From Protea cynaroides (taxonomy: Eukaryota; Streptophyta; Magnoliopsida; Proteales; Proteaceae), in the NCBI GenBank assembly GCA_028583415.1, contig CM053266.1, positions 3,481,217 to 3,545,216 on the forward strand: 64,000 nt of DNA, written 5' to 3'. Of this stretch, positions 45,915 through 58,897 are shown in pieces (position 1 is the stretch's first letter; every line of letters begins with the position of its first letter). The position numbers and the translations under genes were made by a program. Below the pieces are notes generated by a model. That model searched no databases and was not told where the DNA came from. It worked only from the letters and a program-made list of their open reading frames with translations.

Positions 45915-48507
45915 AAATCCATAAAAAATCCACAATCAAATCAATTCCATTCATTTTCCACATAATTGGATCAATTCCATTCAATTTCCCTACAATTGGA
46001 TCAAATCCATAAAAATTCCACAATCGGATCAAATCCATAAAAATTTCACACAATCGGATCAATTCCATTCAATTTCCATATAATTGGATCAATTCCATCA
46101 TATTAAATTTCAGATCATAGTTGGATCAATCGCATTATATTTTAAAATCATGGCATATTTCATCACATTAAATTTCAAGCCAATGGACAGATTAATCATA
46201 TTGTGATTTTAACCATATGGACAGATTAATCATATTGCAATTTCAAGAATATGGATAGATTAATCATATTGTAATTTTAAATCAATGGCTAAATTAAAGT
46301 TCTCCATGGTTTAGATCAATAAGGAGAGAGGATTTCGATGGCAGTGGGTTTCGACTGCATGATTGGTGTGATCACAATGGTGAAGGCAGGTCGTGGGCAT
46401 GCATAGGTAGGTGGTTTTCGCTAAAATGGAATTTAATTGAACAGATGGTGGTGCTTAGCTGGGCAATCGGTTCAAGCTTGAGATGATGGTGGCAACAGAT
46501 GGACTTTGGTGGGTTTGATGAGAAGGTTAGACTAATAGGTTGGTAGTTGGACAGGTGGTAGTGATGGAGAATGGAGGGAGTTGATGGTCATGGCTGGGTT
46601 TCATATTAGAGATTTGGTAGGATCAGGGATGTTGCAAGTTAATATGGTGGTTCGGTTGGCATGAGGGTTTGATATAGGTTGGGGAAGTGAATGGGTAGAA
46701 GTTTGTACGAGGGATGGTTTGACAGATGGGAATTGGGATGGTGGTTTGGTTTCTCAGCTGTACAGGTGGGTGATGCTATAATGGAGAAGGTGGACAGGTG
46801 GTTAAATGTGAGCAGATGTAGGGGTTGTTATCGGCAAGTGGTATTGTGGGGAGATAGACTGCAAGTGGATTTAGGTTTTGCTGCTATGGAAAGGTTATGG
46901 TGGACTGGTGATGGTGTTGTGGAATGAAGGTTTGATTAGGTATAGGTCTGATCTGTGGGGAAGCAAATCGAGTGGTAATCGGTCGGTGGTGGTTGCGGGT
47001 TAGGCCAGGTAAGTGGAAAAGGAAAGTCGTAGGTGGGTTTATTGATGGGGATAAATAGCCACAAGAAGATGGATGAAGGAGGGATTGCGATGGGTTTAGA
47101 ACAGGTAGAAGAAAGTACAATACAGTAGTGGGGAAACTTACCTGGAGTCAAAGCAGGTTCCCCCCTACTCCTCTCTTCTTCTTCCTCTTTTGCCCGTGTT
47201 GCTTCTTCCTTCCTCGATTTTCTTCTTCCATCTCCCTTTGGTTTTTATGTCTCTTTCTACCCGTCTCTCATTTCTTTCATTCTTTCTTCCCTCTTCTTTC
47301 TGGCTTCTTTTAGACCTCCCTCTAGATCTTCCTCTTTTCTTTCCAAGCTTGGCCAGTCCCATTCTCGAGTTTCTTTCCTTTCTTTTTATATTTTTTTTGT
47401 TCTTTTCTAGCTGACCGAGCCTTCTTTCCACTATTTTCTTTCCTTTTCTCTCACTTCTCAATCCGTTCTCTCTTTCTTCATTCCTTCTTTTCTTTCCAAA
47501 TCCCACGGCCAGCTCTCTTAAATTTCCCTCTTTTCAATCGGTCAATCTCTAAATCTCAATCTCTCCCTCTACTTTCTTTCCTAAACTACTGCCCTCTCAC
47601 TCTTTATTTCCTATTTGGTCTGGCCTTTTTTTCTTTCTTTATTTTCAACTCTTGGCCTTCTCAGATTCTTTTCATTCTCTCGGATCCTACTATCTTATAA
47701 TATACTATATGTATACACATATAATAATACTATATGATAATATATATTCCTAATGTACATGTAGAGGGGTTGAACTGGTTTGGTCTGGACTAGTCTGGTC
47801 GAGGTTGACTGGACTAGGATTGACTTGGATTGAGTTGATTTGATTGCTCTCTATCATTTCATGAGCCATTTCAGCTTGCAACTCTGCATGGAATCTTTTG
47901 ACGGCCCCTGCCCCAAATTTTCCACGTTCACCTAGTAGAGCATTAAAAATGAGGAATAATAGCACTTTAATCACCGGATTTGGACATCGAACGAGCAAGA
48001 TATGAGAAAATAAAGTTTAAATAATTAAACTTAAGATAATTTGCATGCAGGCCCTTGGATATTTATTATTAATTTTCAGAAAATCCCTTTGTACTTGTTT
48101 TTAGACTAAAATCACCATATCTTCTTCATTTGACATTGAAATTGAGCGATTCTAGTCTCGTTTCGAAGGTATTTCCATGACCTATGCATCCATGCAGGTT
48201 GTAGCCCATGACCTTTCTGTGGGGCCCACCAAAAACTATGTTGAAGTCATAGCTAAAATCCAAACCTTGTATTAAGATCCACTATCCTACTGTATGGCTT
48301 CACTTAGGCTTCTGCACATTGGGGATCATTTCAGTTATTCTCAAAACTCTATAGAGAGTATGTCAGGACTGATCGACTGTTGCTTCTGAGAAAGTTTCAC
48401 TCGCCTCCCTTGTATTTTTCTAAACTTTTTCGTATCTCTCCCACTTTGCTGTCTATACTCCATTAAGACTTTGTTCAGTTGGGGATGGAAAAAATGGGGT
48501 GTTTACA
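45915..48507. repeat. LTR-X, piece 3 of 3
   Basis: Continues LTR-X after element C and ends GGGGTGTTTACA at 48507, followed by CTAAG (48508-48512). It contains the right part of the GGATC array (to about 46300), a G-rich stretch (46310-47130), a pyrimidine-rich stretch (47160-47660), an AT-rich TATA-like region (47690-47760) and ordinary sequence to the end. Short ORFs over the G-rich and CT-rich parts look like composition artefacts. Summed over its three pieces LTR-X is about 5.3 kb. No internal region is attached in the window, so it may be a solo LTR. Confidence 0.55.
47160..47660 (+). repeat. Pyrimidine-rich low-complexity tract in LTR-X
   Basis: About 500 bp dominated by C and T on the plus strand (TTCTTCC, CTTTCTTT words). 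It sits between the G-rich part and an AT-rich part with TATATA words. It may be a leader of the LTR transcript, but nothing beyond composition supports this. Confidence 0.6.
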
Positions 48508-48512
48508 CTAAG

Positions 48513-49320
48513 TATCAGCTTAATAAGGATGGATTCTAGGGCTTAACCTCAATCATCCATTAAGAAGGTACATTCTCAGGATCAAGGAATAATAAGTTAA
48601 TTCTACCATCGATAAAGAATGATCAACACCCATTCAAATATGATATTCTACATGGTATAGGACTTTATCAGGTTCTATAGAGAGTTTAGAGTTTTACTAA
48701 CGATTTCTTAATCACTGTTAGTGTATGTCATCGATAGATCTCCAAACACTGGTGGTGTTGAACTTTTTCCCTTTCCTTCAACTTCCTCCCTTTCTCTGAA
48801 AACGTGTCAGAGCTTTCTAAGACTGATACATTTTCTAAGGAGGGTGAAAAGATAGATTTTTATTTTATTTAGGTGTCTTCTTTGGAGTAGAACTCCTAAT
48901 TTGAATGGAGGACTCTTAAGGAGTTGCCAAGTGGCAAGAGTTAGAATTAGAGAGGGACTCCTTCTATTCTACAACACCAATGGTAGTTAGGATAGGTGTG
49001 GGCCCCTCTAGATTCGTCTATGGGTCCTAAGAATATCCTAAGTAGTTTTCCAAAATGAAACTAACTATCAAATCTCGTAGATAGGTCAGTTTTGGCCTGG
49101 CCGGTCAATGATACCGGTTTGTACACTATCGAGTTTTTTGACTGCCAATAGCGACTAGCCCCCTTTAAGATTGCACATATGACAAGAAAAGTTTAAGAGT
49201 TTAAAGGGTACATGTTGTGCTGGTCATCAAATTGGCATCAAATCAGGTTCATCTACAGTGGAAAACCCTAGCGAGAAGGAAAATCCGCGTTAGGCCGGGT
49301 TTTCTGGTGCGGGTTTTACA
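48513..49320 (-). repeat. Element F 3' LTR, piece 3 of 3
   Basis: Ends GTGCGGGTTTTACA, the complement of TGTAAAACCCGCAC. A second motif cluster (GGCCGGTCAATGATACCGGT) is at about 49090-49165. With pieces 1 and 2 the LTR is about 2.5 kb, the usual size for this superfamily. It is followed by the complement of a single polypurine tract (AGTCCACCCCCTTAAAAG), unlike the duplicated tract of A, B and C. Confidence 0.75.
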
Positions 49321-52300
49321 AGTCCACCCCCTTAAAAGAATTTCATCCCCAAAATTTCTACTTACCCGTTGCTTTAAACAAATGAGGATATCTTCTCTTC
49401 ATAGATTCCTTTTCTTCACAAGATAAGTGTTCCACATGATCTTAATGTAGTGAACATCTTGATTTCTTAGGTGTTGAACCTTCTTGTCTAGGATTATTTG
49501 AGGTTCAAGTTCCATTGTCGAGTCTTCATTTAGCTGAGGAGGATCGATTTCCAGTATGTGGGATGGGTCTTGAATGTACTTCTTCAGCATTAATATGTAG
49601 AATACATCATGCACATCTGCCAATGATGGTGGTAGTGCTAATTGATAGGCTACAGTTCCACACTTCTTCAGGATTTTATATGGACCCACATATCTAGGAC
49701 TCAATTTTTCCTTCTTACCGAAGCGTTTTAGTCCCCTGAAAGGCGAGATCTTCAAGAACACCTTACCCCCTATATCAAACTCAATGTCCATCATTCTGAC
49801 ATCATAGTAGCTTTTCTATCAGGCTTGGGCTGTTTTGATCCTTTCTCTTATTATGCCTACTTCTTGGCACATCTCTTGGACAAAATCGAGTCCTACTATT
49901 CTTCTTTCACCAACTTCTTCCGAGTATAGTGGAGTTTTCAATCTTTGTCCATAAAGAGCTTCGCATAGAACCATGCTAATATTTGCTTGATAATTGTTGT
50001 TATAGGAGAATTCCGTTAAGGATAGTTTCTCATCCCATGCTCCCTTGAAGTTTATTGCATAAGCATAGAGCTTATCTTATAGGATCTGAATCATCCTCTT
50101 TGATTGACCGTCCGTTTATGGATGAAAGGCTGTACTAAATCACAATTCTATGCCCATTGCGTGTTGCAGACTCTCTCAAAACATGGATGTGAATCGAGGG
50201 TCTCTATCTGACAGAATGCTTTGAGGTACACCATGTAAACGAACCACTTGATTTATGTACAGTCTAGCCAATCTATTCAACGTATAATGAGGTTGAATTT
50301 CTATAAATCTTACTGCCTTTGTAAGTCTATCGACTATTACCCAAACAACATCTACATTTCTGGGTGTCAAGTGTAGACCTGTAACGAAATCCATTGTGAC
50401 ACAGTCCCATTTCCATTCGGATACCGATAATGGTTGAAGTAATCTAGATGGTTTCTAGTGAATTGCCTTCACTTATTAGCATGTTAAGCATCAGTACACA
50501 TAGTTTGCTACATATGCCTTCATTCCTCTCCACCAAATCGACTTCCTCAGGTCGTGGTACATCTTGGTGTTGCCTGGATGGGCTGAATAAGGAGCATTGT
50601 GAACTTCCCTTAAAATCCTTTCTTTGATGTTTGTGGCCATCGAAGGAATAAAAAGTTTGCCTTGGAATTTGAGTGAACCATCCAGAGGAAGAACGAAGTT
50701 AGGGTCTGACTTTCCTCTTTGTAGATCCTCTCTCAGAGTTCAGAGGTAGAGGTCTATAAGCAGCTCCTTTATTACTTCGGTGACCAAGTCAGCCTTTATC
50801 TGCAGGTTTGCGAATAGGCTTGCAAGTTCATAGATAACTTGGTTTCCCAGGAACTCTTCTGACAATTCAAATGCATCTTGAGCTTATCCTCTTGTAATAA
50901 GAACTGAACCAAGTTCAATTCTTTCTTCAGGCTTTGCTAAACATTTCCTGCTCAAGGCATCGACTACTATGTTGGCTTTCCAAGGGTGGTATGAGATTTC
51001 ACAGTTATAATCTTTCAAAAATTCCACCCACCTTCACTGTCTCATATTTAAGTCCTTTTGAGTAAACAAGTACGTAAGGCTCTTGTGGTCGAACTTAATC
51101 TAAAATTTTTCTCTGTACAAGTAGTGTCTCCATGCTTTGAAAGTGAACACTATTGCTGCTAGTTCCAAGTCATATGTCGGGTAATTTTCCTCGTGTTTCT
51201 TCAGTTGTCTTGAGGCATTCTCTATGGCTTGTTCTCCTTGCATGAGTATACATCCCAAGCCTAGCTTGGAAGCATCAGTATATAGAGTAAAAGATTCTCC
51301 TAGCCTCAGTATAGTCAATATAGGAGATGAGACTAATCTCTCCTTCATGGTTTGAAAACATCTTTCACATTGGTCGGTCCAAATGAATCTTTCCCCTTTC
51401 TTAGTTAATTTAGTCAACGGTATTGCAATCCTAGAGTAATCTTCCATGAATCTATGGTAGTACCCTGCTAAACCTAAGAAACTTTGAATTTCTGTAACTG
51501 TCCTAGGTGCTTCCCAGTTGAGGATAGCTTTAATTTTACTGGGGTTTACTTTGATCCCTTCTATTGACACTATGTGGCCTAAGAATGCCACTTTATTCAG
51601 CTAGAAATCATATTTCTTGAATTTGGCATAAAGTGTCTTTTCCTGTGGCCTTTGCAATGCTTGTCGCAGATGTGTCTTGTGCTCTTCCACGTCCTTGGAA
51701 TAGATTAATAGATTAGTATGTCGTCAATAAACATAATCCTTGAAGTATCCAACATATCATGGAATTTTCAGTTTATAATCTCCATAAACAAGGCAAGAGC
51801 ATTAGTCAACCCGAAGGGCATGACTATAAATTCATAGTGTCCATACCTAGTTTGAAAGGCCATCTTAGGTATGTTACTCTCCTTTATTCTTAATTGGTGA
51901 TATCCCAATCGGAGATCAATCTTAGAAAACACCACAACACCTTGTAGTTGACCGAACAAGTCATCTATGAGTGACAATGGATACCAATTCTTAATGGTAT
52001 GCTTATTCAGTTCTCTATAATCGATACAAAGATGTATCATCCTTCTTTACGAATAGTACTAACATGCTCCAAAGAGAAATACTAGGCCTTATGAAACCTT
52101 TATCCAGTAGTTCTTACAGTTGTACCTTCAACTCCTTGAGCTCAGTAGGTGCCATCCTATAAGGAGCTTTTGACACTGGTGTTGCACCTGGTAGCAAGTC
52201 TATTACAAACTTAGTTGCGGTTTCTGGTGGTAGTCTTGTAGATCCTCTGGAAATACATCCAGAAATTCCTTCACCACTTCCAGATCTTTCAGACGGGGTC

Positions 52301-52840
52301 CCTCAGTTGCAACATCTAGGACTAACACCAGAAATCCTAGATCTCCATTCTGAAGACATTTAATTGCCTTCAACACTGAAAGGAACAGCTTCCTTTTCTT
52401 TGCTCTCTTTTCTCCCTTGAACTCGAATATCTCTCTGTTTTCATCTTCAAATCTCTACTTCTTTTCCGCACACTGGAGACTAGCTCTATGTTGTGACAAC
52501 CAATCTATGCCTAATATCACATCGTAGATGGATCAGGTTGGCTTTCAAGCTTCTACCTTTAACTAAAATTGGGCATGGTGGTATTCGCTAAGTACTACTT
52601 CTACACCGAGAGACGATCTCACGATCAATTATGTCTCTAGGATCTTAGTATCACCTCCTATCTTTTCTCTAAAGGATGGAGACACAAAGGAGTGGGTGGC
52701 TCTTGAAGCGAAAAGTACTCTAGCCAGTATTCCCGCTATACTAACAGTACCTAATAATAATACCATGTTTTAGATGCATGCTCACACAATCAATATAATT
52801 AATCACAGGTGCGTACTTGTCACCACATCTGGTGATGCTT
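49321..52840 (-). pseudogene. Element F pol (heavily broken)
   Basis: Right to left: protease with its active-site triplet changed from DSG to ASR (52709-52701), RT with FIDD near 51735-51716 and pieces at 52040-51768 and 51591-51100, RNase H (YTDAS near 51295), integrase zinc-binding part near 50600-50450, integrase core (MDFVTGL, SDRDPRF; 50394-50176), GPY block (YVGPYKI) near 49690, and the start of a chromodomain-like tail (DVHYIKI) near 49450. It is clearly homologous to but well diverged from A, B and C, consistent with an older or sister family. Confidence 0.88.
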
Positions 52841-53012
52841 CAGCTTCCTTTGCAAATACAGCATAGACCTTCCCAGGCTGTATTGCTTTAAGCGGGAGTG
52901 GATAGGTCCTAGCATAGTGCCCAATCTATCCACAGTTGTAGCATTTTAGATTAGTAGGTGCTGGGACTACCGTGCAATTATCTGCAGGCACGACTTTGAT
53001 TGCGGCTGGTTT
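52841..53012 (-). pseudogene. Element F gag, C-terminal part (zinc knuckle remnant)
   Basis: The minus strand reads KCYNCG, a stop, then IGHYARTY near 52945-52905: a CCHC knuckle with a stop inside it and Tyr for the last Cys. The gag continues on the far side of the solo LTR at 56808. Confidence 0.75.
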
Positions 53013-56000
53013 TTGTCACACCCTGTTTTCGACGTATCGGTATTATGGAATCCAATGGGATCTCTCCATCCTATCCGAGCACAAGAAATCTCCTTCCAGG
53101 ATCGCACATCATGGTACTCCACAAGTCATTCCAGACATAATAATTACTAGAGTAAATTTATAATCTTATTTTAAAACAATTATTCATACCAAGAAAATAA
53201 ATTAACAGAAGACCTAAAATTTAAACCAATTATTGAAGAGCTGACATATTTCTAAATAAAACATATTATATTTAAATCCCAAATTCATAATTTAACCCTT
53301 CATCAAATTTTTCCAAAGTAAATAATCCAAAGGAAATTATTCCAAACCAAATAAATATTGTTTGAAGTTTATCTTTAACGTAAACCCAAAATAAAGATAA
53401 AATGTCTCAACTAAGAAAGGAAACATGGGCATAGCCTAATCCCATGCACAACACTATGAATCATCTCAGGATCAAAGAGCTCCTCATCAAGTTCAGAGTC
53501 TTCATCCTCCACACGAGATGGACTACAACTAAAAGAGCCATGCGAAGCACTTGTAGTAACTAAAAGAGTTTGTGCGCATAAGGTAAGCTCAACCACCGAG
53601 CTTAGTAAGAAAACTAAATGTACAACAAACAATATGCATGCAGCTATCAACTACAGTTAGGTATATAGCTGTAAGTGCCAGCTTAGGACAACCCACACAC
53701 AGAGTCTCTAGTCTATACAGGTCATCCCCCATCAGATGATACTGTCTCACTCAGCGTACAGCATCACCCCCAAGTATGGGTACATCGTTTTGGTCCTCAC
53801 ATGATCGCAACTCATCCCAAGTCTATCTCGTGGCACTTAAAGAGATTGATAATCCCACTAGTCGACTGGCCCACCCATCTATACTACATCGGGTATGGGG
53901 AGCATCGCAGCTATGTTCATACCACTTTTTTATTGCACCTATGCCATTACATAACCCCTTAATGGCTAGGGGTACGGCTATAGGGATAATCATGTACGAC
54001 TAATCAAGTCCACCTAATTAATCATATTACTGGACCGTAACATCGCCAAGCTTCCAACCGCATTCGGTCCCTACTTAGGACATCGTGACTTGGCTAGGTT
54101 ACATATGGTCAATGCAAAGTAGTACCGGTAAGAAGTGGTGCAAGAGTCCCATTCCACCCACCTTCCTCTTTACCGACTTAACTAGACATCATGAATCATC
54201 AAGACCAGCCATACCTTTCATGGAGAGGTCACGAGGCGTCCCGTTCCACCCTACTTCCAAACCACTACTGGTTTCATTGATCACATACAAGAGAACGCAT
54301 ATGCATGAGAAAACAATACAGTTTATTAGATGGCATGTTATCACAAACAAAAGCATGTTATCAATCTCATAACATTACTCAGCATAATTCAGAAGAACTA
54401 ATCTACGAAACAAAGGTTTAATTTCCTTACTGTCAATTAGAGAGTAAATCCTCGACAATCCATTTGAGTAGTTGCCTACTAGAGTCCTTGTAGCTAAGGA
54501 TTCAAAATCATAAACAATAATATTTGTTAATGCGTTATTTAATAGAATTAGTTAGATTTCTCTTTAAGTTCATTATCTTGTGCTCATAGCTTAGTAGCTT
54601 ATCTGATGTTCTATGCCTTCCATTTACTGTTTGCTTATCATGCTATAGCATCTAGGGGTTCATTCTTAAATTTATTTGCTACTGTTCATAATTCTCGGTA
54701 TATTTACACTCGCATAAAACCTACTGTCCATGGGAGTTAAATACTATAAACATCCTTCCTCCATAAGACACACCCTTACTGGCTAAGATTTTCTTCCTAA
54801 AACCTTAATATTAAGAAGGACTTCTTATCATGAAGCTAGGGGTCTTAGCATCATATAGGGATCTGATTTCTAGCCCTTAAAGTTTCCATACTTATAGTGC
54901 AAGGGCTTCTTGTTCTTAAAAATAAAGGACAGCAATGCATTTAATTAATTTTTAGGACTTCTAGTTAAACCAACATAATTAATGCTCATAGGCATTTTAT
55001 TTTTGATATCTAAGCCTATCAACAAGCTTATAAAAATCCTATAAAGTCACTAACCAAAGATGGTCACCAACAGAGGTAAAAACCTCATGCAGCGCATGGT
55101 CTACTGCACGGTCATCGACCACCAGGCGTGCGGCACATGGTCGACCGCACATCGAACCATGTTGCGTGATAGGGCCAACACCTCAGAGGTTTACCTAGTA
55201 CCTGTAGGGTTGGTTTAGGGTCTCATAGTACAACGATGGGGTATAGTTGGTCGTTTTATTGGGTGAACCAACACTTATCCTGAATATACATGTTGCACAA
55301 AAGGTTTCGTATCAAGAAAAGGTCATAACACTATTCTAAGGCCTCAAAAATTCTAATCAATTAATAGTACCAACCAAGCTAGGACAAGATCAGACCTTGG
55401 TTTGACATGCAACTGGTGTGTGACCGTACATCACGACAGGAAAATCGTGCCGCTCGTCATCGACCCCACATCAGAATAAGGTCCGATAGTCTCCAAACCT
55501 TTCTGATGTGGTTTCTTATAATTCTTTTAGTCTACATACCGAGTTTGGGTTCTAAACTCGATTCCCATACCAAGTTATGGATACCATTTCAGTCTGACAA
55601 TTGTTGAGATCTCAGATCTGGTTTTAATTCCATTAGATCTGATTTTCATTTTTTGGATCTGCTATTGAATCATGGTCTCGGGTCTCTATTGGTCATTTCT
55701 AAAATATCCAAGGTCCATAATATTCTTCTTAGTCCATCTGATGCATGATTTTGCTCACTCGTCAAGCATGTACACTATTGTCCATTAATTCAGATCAAGG
55801 AACGATGGTGTACACGCTCATGGCCCCGCCATGGTGATGGATCATTGCCTCTTCTTTTGATTTAGCCATGGCTTACTACCAAATCATAAATTCCAAATTA
55901 CGTTGATTGTAGAAAAAAAATCTATGCATCAGACTTTACAAGTCATGGCTGTAATCCAATACGTCCTCAGCCATGCCTTGAATCATTCTAGTCCAATCCA

Positions 56001-56802
56001 TTATACGATTCAAGTTTCAACATGGGGAAAATACTTACAGAAAACTTGATTCTTCTTCATGTTCTCAGCCAAGATTGTTGATCCAGAGGTACGTGTTTCC
56101 TTCCTTCTCTTCCTCTTTCTTTTCCTTCTCCTTTTTCCTTTGTGTTTTCTCCTACGAGGTGGTAATGAGAGAAGAGTTTCTCTCTTCTTCTTTTCTTCTT
56201 CTCCTTTCTTCTTTTCTTCTTCTTTATCTTCCTCTCTTCTCAAAGCCGTGCATCAATCTCTCTCTCTCAGTTTCTTTTGTCAATTGGATTGAGAGAATAG
56301 AGATTAGACCCTCTCTTTGTTCCAAATTGGTAGGGATGAAATCCCAAGGATGGAAAGGAGATGATTTCCCTCCCTTCCTTCCATTCTTGGCTTAATCTTA
56401 CCAAGAATAGAATCCAAACACAGTTGGTCATGGAGGAAGAAGACCGATTTTTGAACCACTTCCAGTTGATTTCCAATTTAATTTCGCTCACAGGGGTGCG
56501 GCTAGACTGTGCGGCACTTGTTCGACCTCACATCCCTAGTCACGTACCGAACCTCTTCCTATCCACCAGTTTTAGGTGTACAGCCTCCAGAATTTTGGGG
56601 ATTTGTTTGGCTTGGTTCCAAGGTTACTTCTAGTGTTCCTCCATGCATTCTAGTGACACGGGAGCTCAAGGTATCAGCTTTGTGTTACCTTAGAGTACAT
56701 CAGTACCTTGGAACATGACGGTATGATATGATTGCACGTGGGAAAACCTGACACATGCAAATGATGGTCATATCATAATGTGATTTGGGTATGGATCTTA
56801 CA
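53013..56802 (-). repeat. Solo LTR (3.79 kb) inside element F gag
   Basis: Plus strand TTGTCACACC at the left and GGATCTTACA at the right, flanked by GGTTT at 53008-53012 and 56803-56807; the exact left border is uncertain by one base because of a T run. It contains GGTCGACCGCAC-type clusters at about 55100-55160, 55405-55475 and 56495-56545, a CT-rich leader at 56095-56240, and an acidic ORF segment near 53411-53650 at the place where other LTRs carry the CxCxxC micro-ORF. No gag-pol inside. It is longer than all other LTRs of this type here. Confidence 0.82.
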
Positions 56803-56807
56803 GGTTT

Positions 56808-57790
56808 GGCTATGGTCTAGTTGGTTTTGTAATTCTTGTTCACCGCTTGACCACTAGCAAAATTAGCTGACCTCTTGTTACCTCCCTTTTTAGCGAAGTA
56901 ACTATCTCTCAGACTGGCTTTAATGACTTTGGCTGTTTAGATAGCCTCTAAGTAAATTTCCTTTCCAAGGGCATCAACTGTAGCTCGTTTGTTACCCCTC
57001 AAACCTCTGGTAAATCTTTGAGCTTTGGCAGACTCTTCCTTCATGCTCAGAGAAGCAAAATGGAAAAGTTCCTTTAACTTGTGCTGGTACTCATCCATAG
57101 TTTGCTGCCCCTGCGAAACATTGAGGTACTCCACCTCCATTCTATCTTTAAAGTTCCTGGGGAAATATCTACTAAAGAAAGCCTCCTTGAAGATTTATTA
57201 AGTGATATGGGGGTGCTTTGCCATCAAGAGTGGCATAGTAGACTCCCACCATGTGTTGGGTTCTCCTTCCAGCATATAAGTTGCATTGCATATAGGATCT
57301 TCTAGTCCTTAGTGCACACCATCATCTCTACGGACTTAATCCATATGGCAAGCTTCAAGGGGTTGGTCCCAACTCCAGTAAACTTCAGGGGTTTCATCTT
57401 CATGAACCTCTCAACGGTTCCAGACTGATCATAGTATGGTTATTGTTCCTATTCCCTTGTTATCCAGCTGCATGTGGTGCAAAAACTAGGGTTAGATCCT
57501 CAAGAACTTTCGCTAATTTTCCTCAGATGCTCTTTGTTGTTTCTAGCTCAATGTAAGAGCCACATTCCTTATAATAGCAGGGATATTGTCAGGGGAGACT
57601 TTAAGTGATGGAGGAATAGTTTCTAATTGAGAGGGTCCTCCCACATTAGTGATGGGTAGTTGAGTTTCATCTAGGTTAGGCATGTCATTCAACCCATCTC
57701 CAGATCGAGGGTCTCATCATCGCTATCACGTGGGTTATTGCATCTGCGTGGGGCCATTTCAACCTATTCAACTCTCTGAAATAGGCATTA
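56808..57790 (-). pseudogene. Element F gag, N-terminal and central part
   Basis: Minus-strand blocks match the B gag: VIKASLRDSYFAKKGGNKR-like sequence at about 56950-56860, then further upstream FTRGLRGNKRATVDAL and MDEYQHKLKELFHFASLS (57140-56937), and the gag domain near 57200-57420. The N-terminal charged region ends near 57760. Many stops. Confidence 0.8.
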
Positions 57791-58580
57791 TATGGCGTAA
57801 CATGTCCTATAGCAACGACACAAGTGAGGTAAATAGAATATATACAAAAATGACACCAAACACAATAAAGAAGAATTGTGATTTCAAGAGTTATATGTTA
57901 TTTATCAACTGTCCAGTCGTTATGTCCGAACTAGACTAGTTTCGATCGGTATTGCATCCGGTAAGTTCACTGAGCTCTCTGGAAGCTACCAGTCGATAGG
58001 TCGATCATTACATACCATTGTCTACCCCTCCATTTGACCACCTCCAGAGTGTCAATATTCCAATCGAATGTTGCATCGGTCGTTGTGCTGGACTTTACTC
58101 CACTAGGGATTCACAACCGAAATTTTTCCCACTATAAATCAGAACGTGATTCTTTCTTCCAGTCCTCCCTACAACTTTTACTCTAAGTAGTAGGGAGCTC
58201 CATTTTTGCCTCTGCAAACTTTGGTTTTGCCTCTAGATCATCTTCCATTAAGAAATCCTTCCTTAACTTTCGTCAATATGGATCCAGTGTATGAATTATC
58301 TCTTTCATGCTTGGAACTTAGTTTTAGGGTTAAAAAACAATATAATGGTCTCTTTTGAGCTTCTTCTTGGAGTTTCCATTACCCTATTCTTATAAGCAAG
58401 TCAATTTTATTTGGACACACTAGGACTCAAAGTCTCACCACTTACTCTTAAGTTTTCGATCATTTTCTTAGCTCTTACGATGTTCTTGGAACAATGTTTG
58501 CTCAAGCCATGCTATAGTTGTTTACTATTCATGCAGGCCACCTCATCCAAGGAAAACTACCGTAAGCCAACCACGATGAA
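57791..58580. promoter_or_regulatory. Divergent segment between gag and aORF of element F
   Basis: 790 bp between gag (minus) and the aORF (plus), the same place as the divergent segments of B and C. It holds a motif cluster at about 57940-58110 (CGATCGGTATTGCATCCGG, GTCGATAGGTCGATC, GCATCGGTCG) whose words resemble those of F's own LTR rather than the ACCGGT form of A-C. A possible 3' splice site (TTCATGCAG) ends near 58537. Confidence 0.45.
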
Positions 58581-58897
58581 ATGCTCCGTTGGTATTTGAC
58601 GCAATGCGGTATTTCCTTAGAGGCTCAGCAAGCATTTTCAAGGTTTGAATATAAAATTATCAAATCCAGTCGATGTGTGTTATTTGACGAGTTAGAATGG
58701 TTTGATGTTGGAGCTACCTTCGATGCTATGGGATGGTCTCCCATGTTAGAGATCGATGTCACTACGAGGCCTGACTTGGTACAGCTTTTCTACTGCAATT
58801 TACATGTAACTAGTGGTATAAATGACGATGATGATGCTGTAGACCTTCGCATATCCAGTCGGGTGTTAGGCAGAGATATCTCCTTCGACACTAGACA
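58581..58897 (+). pseudogene. Element F antisense ORF, N-terminal fragment
   Basis: ATG at 58581 is the first in frame after a TAA at 58563-58565. It encodes SSRCVLFDELEWFDVGATFD, RPDLVQLFYCNL and ISFDTRH-type blocks, aligning with the N-terminal third of the B aORF (RRRVNLEQL, RPNLVKHFYANLE, ISFDTHQL). It is cut by the LTR of element E at 58898; the rest is not in the window. The fragment itself is open. Confidence 0.75.

Noticed and set aside
46691..47506. ORFs in the G-rich and CT-rich parts of LTR-X, some with Ser/Phe/Leu-rich or Arg/Lys/Glu-rich translations
   Set aside because: They are low-complexity composition effects on both strands with no recognisable domain or codon pattern.
48507..48527. 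A PBS-like AAGTATCAGCTT directly after the end of LTR-X, suggesting an attached internal region
   Set aside because: The match to TGGTATCAGAGC is poor, CTAAG next to the LTR fits a target-site copy, and the following sequence continues element F's LTR.
56010..56395. Lys/Glu-rich and Ser/Phe-rich ORFs near the right end of the 3.8-kb solo LTR
   Set aside because: They arise from a pyrimidine-rich leader stretch; frames on both strands are open for the same reason.
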